The position numbers and the translations under genes are program-made. A DNA stretch of 64,000 nt from Glomus cerebriforme (Eukaryota; Glomeromycota; Glomeromycetes; Glomerales; Glomeraceae): positions 1-64,000 of the forward strand of contig QKYT01000287.1 in NCBI GenBank assembly GCA_003550305.1, read 5' to 3'. Position 1 is the first letter of the stretch. Each line of letters starts with the position of its first letter. The notes under the pieces were generated by a model that worked only from the letters and a program-made list of their open reading frames with translations, did not search any database and was not told the origin of the DNA. Shown here piece after piece: positions 37,160 through 49,800 of this stretch.

Positions 37160-37930
37160 GTTAATTCTACAAAGTACTGCTCCATCATGATTCTGTTCAA
37201 TAGCTTCTTTAATTTCCAAAACACCACAAGATTTCCCAATGATAACAATTTCACCAAGTTGTAGTGGTGTAATAAATTTAGCCCTTCTTCCAGTAGTCAA
37301 CATTTAAGTTCTTCAACATTCAGCAAGCAGACAAGAATTTGTACTAAAAATTAGCAAACTTTTAAAGCTAATTTATTTGCCTGATGGCGCAGAACCATAT
37401 ATATTCATCTGCAAATGCGAAATTTGAAAATGGCAGTTTATGATATTTGTGCATGCGTTTTAAAGCTCGTTTACAAAGTATTTCTGTTCCAGATACCTTG
37501 CGATTTCTATGATCCTTTATCAGCAGACAAAGAAGTTGTCCAAACTCAACCACATAATGGCTTGATCTTAAATATCAAGATAATAAACCAGTTTTACAAA
37601 AGATGTCTTACATTATCAAGAGCACATATGAACTCTGCATAAAGATTGCAAAGTTCTTTCATTCCATTATTGAAAATAACATCCAAAGCAAAAAGGAATG
37701 ATAGCTGATATTCTTGATACTCTATTAACGAAATAGATAATTACAGCTCCTTGGCTGGCTACTTTAAATTGACTAAAAACAATCAAATTTAAGACCATTT
37801 CGTCTCTTCGGAGTTTAAAATAATTACTCTTCGGCAGATTAAGATTGGGCGGCAATTCTCGCAAGATAATTCTATTTCTTGTATTTCCGTCCTTTTTCTT
37901 ATTATCTTTTTACAAATTTTAACACTGGCA
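37160..37930 (-). pseudogene. Decayed gene fragments of unknown function
   Basis: Protein-like pieces occur on the minus strand in different frames: RELPPNLNLPKSNYFKLRRD and VFSQFKVASQGAVIIYF (about 37864-37700), VVEFGQLLCLLIKDHRNRKV and SNFAFADEYIWFCAIRQIN (about 37555-37368), and a 48-codon frame with FITPLQLGEIVIIGKSCGVL (37304-37160). Stops separate them. I cannot name the parent. Might alternatively be exons of a divergent gene. Confidence 0.3.
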
Positions 37931-38352
37931 GTGACTGGCTCGTCTATGAAGAAACTAAAAAAAATGCACTAAATCCATTTTAAGATAAGGAATCATATGA
38001 TAATAATTTAGATTATCATTGATATTTTAAGCATTACACAAAAAAATAAGTTCTCGGAAAGAATATATCTTATGTATCTTTATTTTTTTTAGGAATAATT
38101 ATAATTAAAAAAATTGGGTAATACTAAAGATAACTGCAATCTCTGTAATTGCTTCAAACTAAAGTATTAAAAAGGTTCCTGTGTCAAACCATTGGTTTAC
38201 TGAGATCATATAATTAAAAAAAATCATCGCCGGACATTGTTGATAAAATTGAGATAGATGCTATATCGAATGAATTAATTGATGTATTTGATAAATATAA
38301 CTATTATTATGAGATAATGTTGTTTATCAATGAGCTATTATATTAATATTCC

Positions 38353-38622
38353 AGTAGAAGTGAAGCTATCCAAAACCAAGATCGGTACTTAAGAGTAAAA
38401 AAGGATATTGTTTTACAAGTTTGTAACAGCCATCAGCCAGTCAACAGGAGTAAAGAACTCCAAGTGAATGTGCAACTAACTGATCGTGAGATTGTTATTG
38501 CACAATTGGGAATTGGCAATTTTAAAGTTGGTAATAAGGATTTTTCTGTTGGGGAAAATAAAGAGAATTTTGTCGTTAAATCTATTATTACAAATCGTCT
38601 AATTTTACTAATTATAAATTAA
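38353..38622 (+). pseudogene. Orphan coding-like fragment, possible gene relic
   Basis: A frame of 89 codons without ATG at its start, beginning after an AG, reads EAIQNQDRYLRVKKDIVLQV, ELQVNVQLTDREIVIAQLGI and VGNKDFSVGENKENFVVKSI before a stop. It has protein-like composition with no neighbouring exon that joins it. Family unknown. Confidence 0.3.
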
Positions 38623-39375
38623 TTTTATTATCTCAACATTCTTATAAGTCAGGGAAGTAGGGGATGAACTTATATAATTGTTCCATTTGATTATAGGTAG
38701 GCATTAATCATTAGAGTTTGCCTTCCCGTATTTTTAATATTTATTTTAGTTTGCAGAGGGTATACGAAATTTTTATAGATCAATTTCTTTCTATATATAT
38801 TATATATTATATATAACAATTTTATTTTATTTTAAAAAATTTAATTATATAAAACATAAATATACAGAATACTAAAACTTTAGATACATGATTATAAAAA
38901 TATGAAATATAAATAATAAAAAAAGGATTCTTAACAACGTTTCGAATTGGAACTTTGATGATAATTAATTACAATTTACTACAATCTGATGAGCAGTCGC
39001 ACTATTATACCAATAAATTACTACTGAATCGAAATATTTTTTTCTCTTAGTTCGTTTTTTTTTTAAAAAAACCACAACTGACATTTATTTTTTGTATTTG
39101 TTATTAGATACAATAAAAGTACTAATCTAATATAAAATAATATTGATTAATTTACTACAGTAAATTTATTCCTTTTTTTTTTTTTTTTTAGTTGGATGTT
39201 TTTTCCTGTCCGATTTATGCAATATTTTTTTTCGACTCTATTGTATCCACCATTTAGAAATAAAAAAAGATTACAATAGTTTTTCTTTTCATCAGTATTG
39301 TCACTTTCTGCACTTCCCAAGGGAACGTTGCAAAGTAAAAGAGAACTTCCTTTTTTCTTGTTCCTTTATTGTAAT
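38623..39375. other. Intergenic, no gene seen
   Basis: AT-rich spacer leading to the 3' end of the phosphatase gene. Confidence 0.5.
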
Positions 39376-41476
39376 TTATTGGTCCCTTTTGGCACGAGGC
39401 CAAGTATTATTTGTACCATGTATTTTACTTCCGGCTTTACCATCAGGAATAACATGAGCAACGCCTTCACTAGCTGTTAATTTATCATCTAGTGATTTTA
39501 AATCTTGTGTATCAAATGGGGATTGTGGTGGATTGGAAATAGGACTACCAACCGGCTCGTTAGTTTCAGAATTTTCAAATTTATCAATACTGGTCTTGCT
39601 GAAACTATCGTTGCTGTTGCTACGGCTTGAACTATCACTTTCAAAACTACTATAGCTGCTACTACTATCTGATCTTCGTTGTGTAGGAATATCGTCAATA
39701 GTTAGTTCATTTTGATTTTCAAGATCAGTATCATCAGTTACATAATCTTCTGTACTAGTATCTGCAGGGATTTCCAAACCTTCGTCCGAATCATCATCAT
39801 TATAATCTATGTCATCACCTTTTTGTTGCCTGCTTTCACTTTCTTCGTATTCAGGTCCTATAGTTCCATATCTTTTAACCATCCACTCATACCATTCTGT
39901 TTCAGTTTTACCATTGAGAAAACCGACAATGATAACAGTCATATTATCACATCCGATTCCACCAAGCTCACTATCTTTAGCCAAGCATCTGTCCATCAAC
40001 TTCTCACAAGCTATTTGAAGATTTTTTGATTGAGAGATTTCTCGGCGAATGAAATTAACTACTTGTTGTGAACTAAGACAATCCCATATACCTGGATAAT
40101 AGATGGAAAGTTGTAAAAATTAATAAATAAATTTTCGAATTATATAAATTTAAATTATAAGTAAATAATTCACAAAAAAAAAATTTACCATCGCAAGCTA
40201 ATACTAAGAATTCTGTGTTCTCTGTGATCACTTCTTTTTTGACATCAGGGTACGCTATGAAATTATAATAGTATTATATAAAAAAAGCATATTAAGGATA
40301 AACAAAGAAAAAAAGAATTATAACCAAACCTGTCACGATTTGTTTCTCTGGTGATAGGCTTGGATTTTGTTTGAATTCAAAGTCACCAATAGCACGCGAC
40401 AAGGCCAAATTTCCTATTAAAAAAAATGTAAATTATGAATTATAAATTTGCATACAAAAAAATCGGTATATAAAGCTGCCATATTGGTCTCAGTCTTTCG
40501 TGATTTTTTACAAGAGAAAGTTTTAGTCAACCACTATAAAATCACAAAGTAGAAAGCAATTTTAAAATAATGAAGAAGATCATACCATTCACTCGACCAA
40601 ATTCAACAAAACCACCAGCATTCGTAATACGATTAGATTCCTCTACAAAAAAAAACCAATTATATATATATATTAGAATATAAAATATGTATAATATTAT
40701 TAAGATTAAAATAGAGATTACCTTTGTTAACAGGTTTATGATCATTTGACATATTAGTCGCGATGCCTTCTATGCTGATAACAGCTCGAGAGTCACCTGC
40801 GTTTCCCTGATAAATAGTCAAAATGTGAATTTATAAATTATTTGCTTAAATTAATAAATTAAAAAAAAAGAGAGAAAAGAAAATTTGGTTATTAAACATA
40901 CGACATAAACAAAATTTTCGGGTGTAATGATTGCAGTAACAGCGGTACAACCGGAGGGATCATTAGCATATTGTGAGTCTAAAAATTGAAGATAAATTAG
41001 ATAATATTGATCAACAATATCAAGCTATTACCATCGATAATCATTAAAAAAAATTATATACCATTTTTCAAATCTTCGTCAGTTCCCAAAAAACCATTTT
41101 TCATAGCTTCTTCAATATTATTAGGAAATTCAGAGTCTCTAGCAATTCGTTCATGTAAGTGAGCACCACTATATTTAGCAATATTTTGACCTTTTAATAC
41201 AAATAATAAAGAAATTTAAAAATTTTAATTAATGATTTTTACTATAATGATGGACTAATAAAATTTTGACAATATTATTTGATATTTACCACCGTGACCG
41301 TCATAAACACCAAAAAAACTAAAACCCTTTTTATCTGTGAGTGTTAATTCAGTAGTATGTGCGTCCTCCATACTAATACGCCAACCTTGCATTGCAGACG
41401 ACGCAAATAAAAGACGATCGTCAGAGCCACTATTTGAATGTTTCTCTTTAACTGGTTCTGAAAGTGTTTGACCCAT
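39376..41476 (-). CDS. PP2C-family protein phosphatase (Ptc2/Ptc3-like)
   Basis: Eight exons (41476-41290, 41190-41062, 40978-40902, 40806-40722, 40642-40586, 40413-40330, 40254-40189, 40091-39376), all GT..AG and in phase, 466 residues. Metal-binding and catalytic motifs are intact: [10 protein letters not shown] (31-40), [10 protein letters not shown] (54-63), [37 protein letters not shown] (D228) and [12 protein letters not shown] (274-285). [10 protein letters not shown] at the start, as in Ptc2/3 and PPM1A/B, could be N-myristoylated on Gly2. The C-terminal ~180 residues are acidic and Ser-rich. The enzyme is a Mg/Mn-dependent Ser/Thr phosphatase; family members switch off stress MAP kinases and checkpoint kinases. 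Confidence 0.95.
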
Positions 41477-42224
41477 TTTTTTATTATATTAAATAACTCT
41501 AAGAATCAGATTAAGGTATGACAAAAAATATTAAAAAAATATTTATATTAGTTAAGTTTAAAGTTTATTAATATGTTTTATTTTTGGATTTTTAACCCGC
41601 AAAAAATAAAGATAATAAAAAAAACCCAAAATTTATAGCTTTTTTATATTTTATTTTCAATTTTTTTACAGACCTTTTCGAAGAAAATCGAGGAAAGAAA
41701 ATTTTTTCTTCAGAGAAATACTAAAAGGAATATTTTTTCTTATTATATATTATGTGTTGTACAATATTATAATAATTACAGTATATTGATGATGGTTTGA
41801 CTAATCAAAAATCATCTATTATAAAATTTATATTATAACATATAAATTACTATTTTACCTTTTAGTAGGAAAAAAAAAAATAAAAAATAAAAAATAAAAA
41901 AAAATAAAAATAAAAATAAAAACTGAAGAATGAAAATAATACCAAAAGACTTGGAATCCGGAGATATTTCTTCACAATTGTTTATTATTATTATTATTAT
42001 TATCAACAATTAGTTTTGTTCAAGAAAAAAAAAAATTTTTTTCTTTTTTTCGAGAGGAGTTGTCTGTTAAATAGGTTTTTTTTTCATACGTATAAAAAAA
42101 TGAAGTACGTGTAATACGTTCTTTGACAACTAAAAATTTATAATATCAAAATTTAAAGCGGAAGATAACCAATTGTGGCTGCGTGGCTTAGTAACGGCGT
42201 ATTTGACTATTGGTGTTATATATA

Positions 42225-42259
<35 letters not shown>

Positions 42260-43554
42260 CTAAAACTCCGGTGGTTAATTATCGGAAAGAAAGAAAGGAA
42301 AATACCGTATATATATATTATAGTTCTAAAGCCACACGTCGGTTGGTCTTTGAATGTTACATTTACGCCAGGATCGTATGAAATAACAATTAAATATTTA
42401 AATCAAGGGATGTTTCTTCCAAAATATTTTGTTTTACAATAATAACAACAGGAGAACGATGATAATCCCGGGTTTTTTTATTACTAAAAAATGAAAATGG
42501 AAATTATGAAGAATCAATGAACCTATTTACTTGTTCATTGTTTTCTCACCATATTTTGATATATTAAAATTCTAAAAATGTTATAAAATCAAATAATCGG
42601 AATTGATTCCGATAAAAAATTATTAAAGGAAAAAACATAATCGACGAAAATTTACCAAATTTCATTATAAAAAAAAAATATATATATATATAATCAGGAT
42701 AAAACACAGGATTTTCAGCATTGCACATTTTTGGAGTAATTTTGTGCGCAAATTGGAACTTTCTCAAACTTAACTTCTAGATCGTTTTTTTTTTTGACAG
42801 ATAAGATTAACAGAGAATAAAAAAAAGAATATTCTTAAATGGAATTCTATGGAATTGTTACAACAAACATTTCATTTTTCTTTTTATGTTTGAGTAACCT
42901 TAATATATATATATAAAGATTTCTAACTTTAAGAATGGATTTCTGTTTCACGTCACGATGGGACCTTCCATTCGGAAACAATGACTAATTTATAATTCAA
43001 ACATGCTTTTACCCGGTTGCTGTTATAAAAATGATCGTTCATTTACATTCCACAAACTTAACGAATGCAACGTTATATTTACCAGGTTTTCTTATCAACT
43101 CCATTTTATGTTGAACCATGAAAACAATGTTATTCTTGCCTATTTATAGATTGGTACTTTTTCGGAGTTACGGAGTTCGGAATATGATTTCTTTGTATCG
43201 CGATCGATGATCACATGCCTCAGTATTGTCTCACAGTCACAGGTAAGCCACTTCTGCGCACTGTGACTTATTCGTTTCACGTGATAAATTTGGATAAAAC
43301 GTGAGTTCCCCTTTTTTTATCATCATTATTTTGGAAAATATGATACACGATCAAAGGTTTAAATTGTCAGCTTCCAAATAAAAAAAAATAACCCGCTGAT
43401 TATTTCGGTTATTTCATTATAGAATTCTTGTCTTGATCAATAAACATTAATAATTTGTAAATTGGTATCACTTTTGAAACTATAAATATGATGCTTTGAC
43501 TTTTTTCCTTTTTATTTTATTTTATTTTATTTTATTTTTTTTTTCAATTTTATA
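41477..43554. other. Intergenic, no gene seen
   Basis: Low-complexity spacer with A/TAAAA runs (about 41875-41925), an ATT microsatellite near 41980-42003 and the poly(A) tract at 42228. A CACGTG lies at 43278-43283. No RNA gene could be supported. Confidence 0.5.
42228..42257. repeat. Poly(A) tract
   Basis: About 30 uninterrupted A residues after a TA run. Confidence 0.9.
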
Positions 43555-43746
43555 ATGTCTTCAAATAATTTTAGACATCCCACATCAATTAATATTGATT
43601 GTTACAGACGTCGTCGAAGAAATTTTATTAGAAGACAACGAATTAGAAATCATTACATATTAAATCGAATCGCACTTTTACCTCCACAAATTACAAATGA
43701 TCCATTTACAACACAATTGTTTAATGGATTATCTTCTTTTTATTAA
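43555..43746 (+). CDS. Hypothetical small basic protein (63 aa)
   Basis: ATG-started frame reading MSSNNFRHPTSINIDCYRRR, then a strongly basic part (RRRRNFIRRQRIRNHYILNR) and IALLPPQITNDPFTTQL. Its composition is more protein-like than most short frames here (Pro, Arg and Gln use), and it lies in an otherwise empty 2.6-kb spacer. No family recognised; may be an uninterpreted first exon, a small gene or chance. Confidence 0.3.
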   Translation: MSSNNFRHPTSINIDCYRRRRRNFIRRQRIRNHYILNRIALLPPQITNDPFTTQLFNGLSSFY

Positions 43747-44077
43747 GATTTTCTAAATTCAGCAAAATGTTGTCATCGTGACTTGTATTACCATACTATA
43801 CTATTCAAATCTCGTGACATTTAAATTTATCCGGTCAATCAACAGGGAAATCATTGTATAAAGAAGGAATTGATTTTTGTAGTTCGTCATACTATAATTT
43901 ATCGAGTTAAACTATTTTTGGACTCTTGCATCTTTTTGATTGGTTTAATTTCATCTTTTATTCCTTTATTTGAAGATTTATTAAGGATTTTAAATATTTT
44001 CCGTATAAAGCTTCTACACATTTAATACTTTTATTACACTTCAATACGAAGTTCATCTCTTTAATTATTATTTAGTT

Positions 44078-46057
44078 ATGCAAAAGTCAGACATTGGTTG
44101 GAACGATATAGCTGGCGCGAGGAAGAACGATACGATTGACTCGGTGATCGACGCTTTTAATAGCGTTATCTCCACCAACTCTGATGCGATCCTTGGTTCT
44201 GGTTGGCAAATATCTGATAAGAAAAAAGTTGGTTATAGGTCCAGAGATGGTGAGGTCGCTCAAAGGTCAGGTTGGGGAGATACTTTTAGCGCCACTAGTA
44301 ATCAAGATGAAAGTGAAAATTCATGGAGTTCTTGGGGGGATAATACTAATAATAGTAATAATAATAATAGTAATAATAATAATGGTGGTTGGGGTAATGA
44401 AGATAGTTGGGGTCAAAATTATTCTACTAATAGTAGTGAATATGATAGAGGAAGTTATCAAGATGTAAATAAAATTACAGAGGCTAATAGACCAGGTATA
44501 AATTCTTATTCAAATAAGAGTGAAAGGTACCATGAATCTATGGATGCAAATAACGTTGACATGCATACGAACAATGTTAATAATGTTAGTAAATCTCAAC
44601 AGGAGTATGATGGTGGATGGTCAGAATCACCAATACTACAACCACCACCACAACAACCACAACAACAACAACAACAGCAACAACAGCAACAAAATACATA
44701 TTATAGACCGGAAAGTCCATCACTATCTGAATCTGACACATCAACGGATCAGAATTCTGAAACGATAAATCCAGATGATATAAAATTGAGATTATCAGCA
44801 TGGCATAGCCTTGCTGAACCAAATGCAAAAGAACGAGATGATGGTATAGGTGGAGGTCAATTGCACCGTCGTGGTAAAAATTATATTCCTGTGGATGAGG
44901 CAACCGTTTTAGCTATACAACAAAAAGGTGGTTACAAGAAAGGTAAAAGAGGTTTTGAAAAGCCTATACCAAAAAGAAATATTCCAAATCAAGTTGGCAA
45001 ATTTCCTATAAAACCACCTCAAAAACCTGCAACACCACCAAAGCAGGATGTATCACATAAACTACCTGTTGTTACTGCTCCAAAAACTGCACCAATTAAA
45101 ACGGCGACTGTCGCTCCAAATCAAAGGCAAAATATGCAACCAACACCTCCTAATCGAACGCAAAATCAAACTCAACCAGCATTAAAAAAACCATCTACAC
45201 CACCTTCACAATCTTCACAACATCAACCTTCACAGGATGCTCCACGAGATCCTTCACAACCTTCACGGGATCCTCCACGGGATCCTCCACAACCTATACG
45301 AAATACTCCTCCACCTTCACGAGAATCTCCTCCACCTCCACGATCTCGACGACCCCAGCAACCCCAGCAACCACAACAGTCTCAAAAACAACAACCTCAA
45401 CATTCATGGACCTCGCAATTGGTTACTGAGCCTTTTTGGGAAATGCCTGCTACATCAAGTCCTCCACCTAGTCCTCCATCTACTGTTCAGAATCAGAATC
45501 AATATCCTTCATCAAAACAACATGTAAATGAGGTGATTTCAAATCAATCTCAGCCTTCTCGATACCAATCTCCTTCTCCTTCACCACGGCCAACAAAACC
45601 GGTACAAGATTACAATTTACCGTATATTCCTCCAGAGTTTGATTCAACACCATACCGAAATCAACCATCTCCTTCACCTGTATCGAATAGATATAATGAA
45701 TCAGTATCGAATGCTTGGGAAGATAACAAAGTTTATGAGCAAAACAATAATAATATTGAAGATCAGCGAAGTGAATATGATGAAGAGAGTGATGTTGAAA
45801 GTTATGATGATCGACATAAAGAACCAGAGAGGAATCGACCACCACGCGTTGATCGCTATGATCGTGGACAACTACTTCTCACTATAAATGTAGAACTTTC
45901 AGAAGGTAAAACACAAGCCATCGAAGTTCACGTAAATGATGATCCATTGGATTTGGCAAACGATTTTTGTGCTATGTGGAAAGTTACAAATCCTGTGGTA
46001 AAGCCTGCTTTAGAATGTTTAATTAAAGAAGAAAAAGAAAAGCGATTAAGGGATTAA
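44078..46057 (+). CDS. Trp-Gly-rich disordered protein with conserved C-terminal domain (copy A)
   Basis: Single exon, 659 residues. The first ~185 residues carry eight Trp, nearly all in GW/WG or SW contexts: SDIGWNDIAG, GSGWQISD, RSGWGDTFS, SWSSWGDN, GGWGNEDSWGQN and DGGWSESP. This resembles the reiterated GW/WG motifs by which GW182, SPT5L and other proteins bind Argonaute. The middle is Gln/Pro-rich and disordered. A short ordered C-terminal domain (about the last 60 residues) reads LLLTINVELSEGKTQAIEVH, VNDDPLDLANDFCAMWKV, then a helix and a basic end KEEKEKRLRD. The same pattern ends the next gene. Function unknown; Argonaute binding is a hypothesis. Start chosen at the first ATG in a continuous frame. 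Confidence 0.82.
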   Translation: MQKSDIGWNDIAGARKNDTIDSVIDAFNSVISTNSDAILGSGWQISDKKKVGYRSRDGEVAQRSGWGDTFSATSNQDESENSWSSWGDNTNNSNNNNSNNNNGGWGNEDSWGQNYSTNSSEYDRGSYQDVNKITEANRPGINSYSNKSERYHESMDANNVDMHTNNVNNVSKSQQEYDGGWSESPILQPPPQQPQQQQQQQQQQQNTYYRPESPSLSESDTSTDQNSETINPDDIKLRLSAWHSLAEPNAKERDDGIGGGQLHRRGKNYIPVDEATVLAIQQKGGYKKGKRGFEKPIPKRNIPNQVGKFPIKPPQKPATPPKQDVSHKLPVVTAPKTAPIKTATVAPNQRQNMQPTPPNRTQNQTQPALKKPSTPPSQSSQHQPSQDAPRDPSQPSRDPPRDPPQPIRNTPPPSRESPPPPRSRRPQQPQQPQQSQKQQPQHSWTSQLVTEPFWEMPATSSPPPSPPSTVQNQNQYPSSKQHVNEVISNQSQPSRYQSPSPSPRPTKPVQDYNLPYIPPEFDSTPYRNQPSPSPVSNRYNESVSNAWEDNKVYEQNNNNIEDQRSEYDEESDVESYDDRHKEPERNRPPRVDRYDRGQLLLTINVELSEGKTQAIEVHVNDDPLDLANDFCAMWKVTNPVVKPALECLIKEEKEKRLRD

Positions 46058-46711
46058 TTAAATAATAATAATTAAAAAACTTTTTTTAAAGCAAGCTTAT
46101 TTTGTTTGCAATTTTTTTAAATATAGTGGTATGTACCACAAATTTATTTGTATTTCTGTTACGAATTAGATAAATACATCAATAAATACGATAAATACAA
46201 TTAATACTAATAAATAGAAATTATTTTTATTAGCTCTTTTGTTTACCTTTTATAGTGTGACATTTACGCGATAAATGCAATTGATAATGTTTAACTAACA
46301 TCACACACAGCCTTAACCCCTTCAAATTTAGTATAACAAATACAATTGCATATTGATTCAGGTTATTTGCATAAATTTATGCAATTCTATGTCACTGGAA
46401 AGTCATTCAAATGTTAGATTACCATATAAAGGAACAAAAAAAGGATAAACTACTTGATTCACGCCAATAACAATAACTATACGTGATATATAATTCACGT
46501 GTTGTGTTGAGTATAGAGTATAATAATTATTTTAATTATTTTAAATTTTGTCAAATATATAGGCATCAATTTATGTTCAATAGTCACTTGAAATATAGGG
46601 CCTAGGGGTATGTGACAGATTTGTTACTTTATAAGAAAAAAATTTATCTGTTTATCTGGAAAAAAAAATTTCACTCTTTTTTACTACTATTTCTCTCTCT
46701 TTTTTTAATAC

Positions 46712-46747
<36 letters not shown>

Positions 46748-46818
46748 AAGATATTACACTATATTATAGTTGAAAACTTTTGACTTGGGTCCGTTGATAA
46801 ACCTGCACTTTGTTCAAA
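46058..46818. other. Intergenic between the two related Trp-rich genes
   Basis: AT-rich spacer with a CACGTG at 46495-46500 and a poly(A) tract at 46715-46742, just upstream of the next start codon. Confidence 0.5.
46715..46742. repeat. Poly(A) tract
   Basis: About 28 A residues about 75 bp before the ATG of the following gene. Confidence 0.9.
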
Positions 46819-49800
46819 ATGTCGGATTCTGAATTTCGACCAAATATGGTTGGATCTAACAGAAGCCAAAATGTTTATACTTTAAGTAGCGCCTTAGCTG
46901 TACGATTGGGCTTACCAACGGATGTTATTGAACAGGCTTTAATAAATGTAATAGAGGAAAATACAAGTATAAATGATGCCAATGCTCTCACTTCCTCGTC
47001 AACAAATATATATAATAGCATACAAGAATTAAAACCCGTTGACAAACTAAGCCAAAGTACAGCACTCAATTCGCCCGATTCTAATTATAACGTTCGTCCG
47101 TCATTTGATATAGATTCAAACATTCACAAATCTCAAGAATCTCTATCCCAACCTTTCAAAAAAAATCGTAAAGGTATTTAATGTTTTAAAATAATTAAGT
47201 AAACATTTAACAATTTGATTCAAATCTTTCGGCTCTGCAACTTTTAGATTCTTTACATTCTTTATCATCCCTTATAGAGATTACACAAAACGGATCAACA
47301 TCGATAAATGTTAAATTGCCTAGCTTGCATGCTCAACCTCCAACAGTTCAGGGAGAACTATCAAATAATCAATTTAGCTCTCAAAATGTAAATACAAATT
47401 CATTTGATGAAAATTTTAGTCAACCTCCGTACTATGATGAACAGAATATTTATAATAGATCAAATAATGAGAGTTCAATGCAAAATCAAATTGCCGTTCA
47501 TGAATATATTCCGCCACCACAAAGGGATTCACTTGTCAATCATGTTCAAAACACGTATAAACCAGAACTTCAAAATCGACAAATTGATTCTGCTTTTGAA
47601 GAATATATTCCTCCACAACAAAGAAGCAAAGATATTTATAATCAAAATCAACAAATTGATTCCGATGTTCCTAAAGACTTTATTCAACAAGAACTAAAAG
47701 CTAATCATTTTCAAGATACTTATAATTCATTTACGCCCGAGGTTCAAAATCGACAGATTAACTCTGTTCCTAATTTTTCTGAAGAATATATTCGTAAACC
47801 ACAAACTAGTCAACAAGATTCATATAAAACATTTTCACAAGTAGTTAGTCCAATAAAAAATAATTCTTCGGGGACATATTCATCTGAATTTCCTTCTCTT
47901 CCAGAGACCGTCAGAAAGGGGGATGACTCAAGGAAAAATTCTGGAGTAGACCTTGGTGCTTGGGGTATTGCTTCTGCTTGGGATAAACCTAAGAAATGGT
48001 CATCAGATACCGAATCGACATTTGACCCCCCTGTTACTACCTCTACTTGGAATCCTAATGATGCAGATCTTTCATGGAAACCTATGCAAGAACCAAAATC
48101 ACCTATTAATAAAAAAAAGCCTGCTTCATCCAATTTTGAAATGGACGATAGTGAAGGATGGGGTGCCCCTCCGACTAATTATATTCCATGGGATGACGCA
48201 TCAAGGCAAGGGTATTGTGTTGATCTTATAGAAGAACAAAGAGAAACGACATTTTGGTCGGTACAAAATGGTACTTGGGTCAACGTAAGCGAGGAATATT
48301 CGATTACTTCAGAAAAGAAGACAGTTGCATATACACCCGATGGTCTTAATCAGAAAAATGTTCGAAAAACAAGAACCCAAACTCAACGTATTGAACGTCG
48401 TGGTTTGGATGATGGTGCTACATGGGATGAGCTTCGAGAAGGAACAAGACTTGAACGAAAAGAACGTGGTTTAATTAGTGATGAGGCAACTGAAGATACA
48501 GCCAAAAGTGTAAATGTAGAACTTACAGATCATTCGAACGATAATAGTGATAGTTCTGGTGTTGAAAATTATCGGTATACTGCAGAAGGTTCTAGAGAAC
48601 GCTTAGGTAATCCTAAATGGAAAAACGAGGAAGAATGGCGTAGTGAATCTAAACCGCGACAATTCAATCAGGAAGTAATATGTGGTGACCTTATAAACCT
48701 TGACACGAATGACATATCTGGATCGAAAAGTCCAGAACCGTCAAGTTCGACAACTACAAGTGATAGAGAGGAGAGTGGCGATTTGTTTGGGCCTAATGAA
48801 GAAATATCCAATTGGGATAATTGGGGAAGTATTTCTAATAGATCAACGGAAGCAATTACAGATCTTGAACCGGTTAAGAATGATGCATGGTTCGCTGATG
48901 AAGTGGAGAAGTTTACAACTAAAAACTCAGAACAAAATGTTTTAATCAACATTGATTCAAATTACGATAATGTAGCTTCCGGAACAACAGTAATTAATAC
49001 ACATCCCCCGATCTTCCATGGTAGAGTCAATAGTGATATGGCAGAATTAAATGATATCATATTTGATTCTACAAATCCTGCTAATGCAACCAAAAACCAC
49101 ATAAATAACAATAATAATAATTCAAATTCAAATTTATTATCATTTGACGATGACGTGGACAATAAAGCAACAAATTCATCTGATGATAACAATAATAAAA
49201 ATAATTCGTTTAATTTAGACGAATTATCAGTTTTTTTCGGGAATAAACCTTCTGATGTAATTGAAAATTCAAACGAGCAGGAAAAGCCATTGGTTCTTCC
49301 TTATACTATTGATGAAGAAAAGCCGTCGGTCCTTCCTTATACCATTGATGGAAAGTCAGATAATTCACATTATACGACTTCATTAAATGATACCTTCGGT
49401 TCATTTGCGCCACCTTCTAGATCATATCGTTGCGAAAATTCGTTACAGGATAATATTGAACCTACGACTTCATCTACGATTGATATTAATGGCAAAGATA
49501 ACGAAGATAGAAATTCCGTCAATGAACCTCAAAAAGCATTAGAACCTAACTCAAACGATCCTAATTCGAATGAACCTAACTTAAAAACGGAAACTAATGG
49601 AGGAGAGTTTATGATTAATCTAACTGTTGAGACACCGTCAGATGGAAGACAAATATTGCGCCTACGTTATGTAAGTTTAACAATATTTAGAAATTTCTAA
49701 ATTTATTTTCTCTAAAAATTTATCTTTGTAATCATTATAATCAAAAAAGGACGACGATCCTGATATCGCGGCAATCGAGTTCTGTAGAAAGTGGAACATG

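Noticed and set aside
42170..42300. tRNA-like start (GGCTGCGTGGCTTAGTAACGGC) before the poly(A) tract
   Set aside because: No matching anticodon arm, T-loop (TTCGAxxC) or acceptor stem partner could be found; the following sequence is TA and A runs.
44586..44903. Antisense frames under the Gln/Pro-rich genes (also 45480-45845, 26647-27018, 47810-48133)
   Set aside because: Shadow frames produced by codon bias in the sense gene; no motifs of their own.
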